NCBI GenBank assembly: GCA_937927905.1
Contig: CALFWP010000069.1
Coordinates: forward strand, 1 to 15,037
Direction of reading: 5' to 3'
Source: an uncultured Neomegalonema sp.
GTDB taxonomy: Bacteria > Pseudomonadota > Alphaproteobacteria > Rhodobacterales > Rhodobacteraceae
DNA length: 15,037 nucleotides
Shown in pieces: positions 12,814 through 15,037 of this stretch. The notes below the pieces were generated by a model that was not told the DNA's origin, ran no database searches, and saw only the letters and a program-made list of their open reading frames with translations. The translations under genes were made by a program, and so were the position numbers. The first letter of the stretch is position 1. Every line of letters begins with the position of its first letter.

Positions 12814-13704
12814 ATGTCCAGCCCTATCCCCGCAATCAGAAAAGTCGGTATCGTCGGCGCCGGTCAGATGGGCAATGGTATCGCGCATGTCTTTGCGCTG
12901 AACGGGTATGACGTGGTCCTGAACGATATCGCGCAATCAAAGCTTGATTCGGCGATGGCGACAATCAGAGACAATCTGGGGCGGCAAATACGCAAGGAGA
13001 TGATCACGGAAGCCGAAAGCGAGGCAACACTGGCCCGTATCCGGCCCGCAACGGCGCTTGATGCGTTCGATGATGTGGACCTGGTGGTTGAAGCGGCTGC
13101 CGAGCAGGAGGAGCTTAAGAAAAGCATTTTTGCAGCTCTGCTGACGGTTGTGCCGGATCACGCAATCCTGACCTCGAACACCTCGTCAATTTCAATAACG
13201 CGCCTTGCATCCTCAACCGACCGGCCGGAAAAATTCATGGGCCTGCACTTTATGAACCCTGTGCCGGTGATGCGCCTGGTGGAGCTGGTCCGTGGCATTG
13301 CGACGGATGAAGCGACCTATAAAACGATGAACAGTGTCGTGGAGTCGCTGGGCAAGGTCACAGCAAGTGCGGAAGATTTTCCGGCCTTTATCGTCAACCG
13401 CGTGTTGGTGCCGATGATCAATGAGGCGGTCTATACGCTTTATGAGGGTGTCGGTACGGTTCAAAGTATTGATAAGGCGATGAAACTCGGGGCTAATCAC
13501 CCGATGGGGCCGCTTGAGCTTGCAGATTTTATCGGCCTCGATACCTGTCTTGCAATCATGAATGTGTTGCATGACGGGTTGGCCGATACGAAATACAGAC
13601 CCTGTCCTCTGCTCGTGAAATATGTCGAGGCCGGATGGCTGGGCCGTAAGACAGGGCGCGGGTTTTATGATTATCGCGGAGACGAACCTGTCCCGACGCG
13701 TTAA
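12814..13704 (+). CDS. hbd: 3-hydroxybutyryl/3-hydroxyacyl-CoA dehydrogenase
   Basis: This 296-residue cytoplasmic NAD-dependent dehydrogenase interconverts 3-hydroxyacyl-CoA and 3-oxoacyl-CoA, typically acetoacetyl-CoA/3-hydroxybutyryl-CoA. The Rossmann motif GIVGAGQMGNGIA lies at 12-24. The NTSSISI segment (122-128), GLHFMNPVPVMRLVELVRG (143-161) with the catalytic pair H145/E157 (12 apart, as in the family), and N195 in FIVNR are all intact. The C-terminal domain has GANHPMGPLELADFIGLDT and ends GRKTGRGFYDYRGDEP. The start at 12814 is chosen because GGAG (12805-12808) precedes it and family members begin just before the Rossmann strand. The in-frame upstream extension lies within the likely promoter. 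PaaH is an alternative name if it serves phenylacetate degradation, but no paa genes are near. Confidence 0.94.
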   Translation: MSSPIPAIRKVGIVGAGQMGNGIAHVFALNGYDVVLNDIAQSKLDSAMATIRDNLGRQIRKEMITEAESEATLARIRPATALDAFDDVDLVVEAAAEQEELKKSIFAALLTVVPDHAILTSNTSSISITRLASSTDRPEKFMGLHFMNPVPVMRLVELVRGIATDEATYKTMNSVVESLGKVTASAEDFPAFIVNRVLVPMINEAVYTLYEGVGTVQSIDKAMKLGANHPMGPLELADFIGLDTCLAIMNVLHDGLADTKYRPCPLLVKYVEAGWLGRKTGRGFYDYRGDEPVPTR

Positions 13705-13916
13705 GTGTGTTCCAAAGGGCAGAGCCTGAAAAAGAATATCACGTACCCTTGCAACAATCCTGAAGCAATCGTCACGCCGCTGTTATTCCTGTTCAAAATC
13801 CGTCTATGGCGATCCGTTTTGATGTACTTCACAGTCTTATAGACCATATCGTTGGTCATGTGCTGAACACCGGCAGGCGCAGAGCCTTCTACCGGTTCAG
13901 AAATATGGAGTTGTAA

Positions 13917-14498
13917 ATGCGCAAAATACCATTGTCTTTCGCAACAGCATTTGCCGTTTTGACGATGGCCGGTGCTGTTTATGCTGAACCCTATGACCTG
14001 GATAAGTCGCACACATCTATAACATTCCAGATTGACCATCTGGGGTTCTCGATGACAAATGGCCGTTTTACCGAATTCGATGCTGACATTGATTTCGATG
14101 AGGAAGATCCGGAAAAGTCCAGTGTTGTGTTTACGATCGATGCTATCAGCATAGATACCGGCTGGGCCAAACGTGACGAACATGTGCGCGGCCCGGATTT
14201 TCTCAACGTGGGAAAATCTCCGGAAATTGTCTTTGAATCCACAGCGATAAGAAAGACCGGTAAAGACACTGCGGAAATGATCGGGATATTATCCATGAAC
14301 GGTGCGTCGAATGAGGAAACATTTGATGTCACGCTCAGAAAACTTGCCCCGTCCCCCTTCGGTAAAAAGCTGATGACAGCAGGGTTTATTGCCGAAGCCG
14401 TGATTGACCGTACGGATTATGGTGTTTCCTACGGTGCCGGAGCAATCGGCAACGAAATTCCTGTCCGCGTTGACCTTGAAATCGTAAAGCAGGAATAA
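13917..14498 (+). CDS. YceI-family periplasmic protein (first of a tandem pair)
   Basis: This 193-residue protein has a Sec signal peptide (1-23; cleavage VYA/EPY) followed by a complete YceI lipocalin-like barrel. Typical motifs are YDLDKSHTSITFQIDHLGFSMTNGRF (about 26-51), AISIDTGWAKRDEHVRGPDFLNVGKSPEIVFEST (about 76-109), GILSMNGASNEETFDV and DRTDYGVSYGAGAIGNEIPVRVDLE near the end. YceI proteins bind polyisoprenoid or quinone-like lipids in the periplasm; physiological roles are mostly unproven. Start supported by GGAG 8 nt before ATG. The 212-bp gap upstream shows no other gene. A second YceI gene begins on the last base of its stop codon, so the two are co-translated. Confidence 0.93.
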   Translation: MRKIPLSFATAFAVLTMAGAVYAEPYDLDKSHTSITFQIDHLGFSMTNGRFTEFDADIDFDEEDPEKSSVVFTIDAISIDTGWAKRDEHVRGPDFLNVGKSPEIVFESTAIRKTGKDTAEMIGILSMNGASNEETFDVTLRKLAPSPFGKKLMTAGFIAEAVIDRTDYGVSYGAGAIGNEIPVRVDLEIVKQE

Positions 14499-15037
14499 TG
14501 CGGGTCTTCGTTGCGCTGTTAGCATTTGTCTGGTTTGCGCAACCGTCCCCGGCGGCGGCGCAGACGGAATGGATTATAGATAAAGAGCGCAGCTCGGTTT
14601 CTTTTACCTTTGTTGAGAACGGCAAGGAAAAAACCGGTCGTTTTGAGCGCTTCGGCGCGCAGATCCGGTTTGATTCCGCAAGGCCGGAGGATGCTTCCGC
14701 GTCTATCACAGTCGATACTGCGAGCATTGATCTCGGGGATTCCATGCGCGAGGGGGTATTGAACAGCCTGCCGTGGTTCAACAGCCGGGAATTTCCCGAA
14801 GCAGCATTTCGTATGAACGGTTTGCGCGATACCGGCGGTGGCAAATATGCTGCCGGAGGGACTCTGACAATCAAAAACAGGGAACGCCCTGTCGAGGTTG
14901 CGATGGATGTGCAATTCGATGGCCGCAATGCTCAGGCGAAAGGCGTTCTGGATATCAATCGCATGGATTTTCGTCTGCGTGATTCTTTGCTGGAATCCAT
15001 AGTCTCAATCGATGAAACCGTGTCGATTGGCTTTGAC
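14498..15037 (+). CDS. Second YceI-family periplasmic protein (partial, runs off window)
   Basis: The start codon shares the last A of the previous gene's TAA (TAATG), and the frame is open for 180 codons to the window edge. A signal peptide is clear (1-21, AFVWFAQPSPAAA/QTEW). The mature domain follows the YceI plan: TEWIIDKERSSVSFTFVENGKEKTGRFERFGAQIRFD, ITVDTASIDLG (about 70-80), LPWFNSREFPEAAFRMNG and GTLTIKNRERPVEVAMDVQF, then DINRMDFRLRD. It is a divergent paralogue of the first gene: the histidines of SHTSITFQIDH are absent and the DEHVRGPDFL region is replaced by MREGVLNSLPWFN. This variant is often found beside a cytochrome b561. Such a gene could lie just downstream but cannot be seen. 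Confidence 0.9.
   Translation, partial: MRVFVALLAFVWFAQPSPAAAQTEWIIDKERSSVSFTFVENGKEKTGRFERFGAQIRFDSARPEDASASITVDTASIDLGDSMREGVLNSLPWFNSREFPEAAFRMNGLRDTGGGKYAAGGTLTIKNRERPVEVAMDVQFDGRNAQAKGVLDINRMDFRLRDSLLESIVSIDETVSIGFD

Overview
The window reads as ordinary chromosomal sequence from an alphaproteobacterium, most likely Rhodobacterales-like. This is inferred from family content (true SoxY/SoxZ, MatB, uronate dehydrogenase, tandem YceI proteins, a CoxE-like VWA protein, an IlvD/Edd sugar-acid dehydratase), moderate-to-high GC by eye, and short operons with small gaps. No transposase, integrase, phage gene, CRISPR array, tRNA or rRNA was recognised.

Layout. 1-1657 (minus) is most of an IlvD/Edd-family sugar-acid dehydratase whose C-terminus runs off the window. 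About 590 gene-free, locally AT-rich bases follow, holding two perfect palindromes. At 2249-2996 (plus) lie two small exported proteins of unknown function, one a lipoprotein, and at 3075-3434 (minus) a small secreted protein. At 3504-5136 (plus) are a LysE/RhtB exporter and an aldo/keto reductase. At 5153-7665 (minus) an SCP2-domain protein, a lysophospholipase-like hydrolase and a CoxE-like VWA protein form one probable operon. At 7762-10616 (plus) are a periplasmic TPR protein, malonyl-CoA synthetase (matB) and a flavin-reductase-like protein. At 10708-11494 (plus) is a stand-alone soxYZ pair. At 11527-12686 (minus) uronate dehydrogenase overlaps an ArsC/Spx-like thioredoxin-fold protein. 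At 12814-13704 (plus) is 3-hydroxyacyl-CoA dehydrogenase behind a good promoter/operator candidate. At 13917-15037 (plus) are two YceI-family genes in tandem, the second cut by the window end.

How the genes fit together. There is no single pathway. The themes are sugar-acid oxidation (dehydratase and uronate dehydrogenase), acyl-CoA/lipid chemistry (matB, 3-hydroxyacyl-CoA dehydrogenase, SCP2, hydrolase) and periplasmic carriers (SoxYZ, YceI, TPR). The least expected points are the soxYZ pair without any other sox gene, the coupling of uronate dehydrogenase to a thioredoxin-fold reductase, and the unrecognised exported gene pair behind an AT-rich leader. I found no convincing new defence, mobile or RNA-based system. 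All family calls come from recognising motifs by eye; no database search was run.
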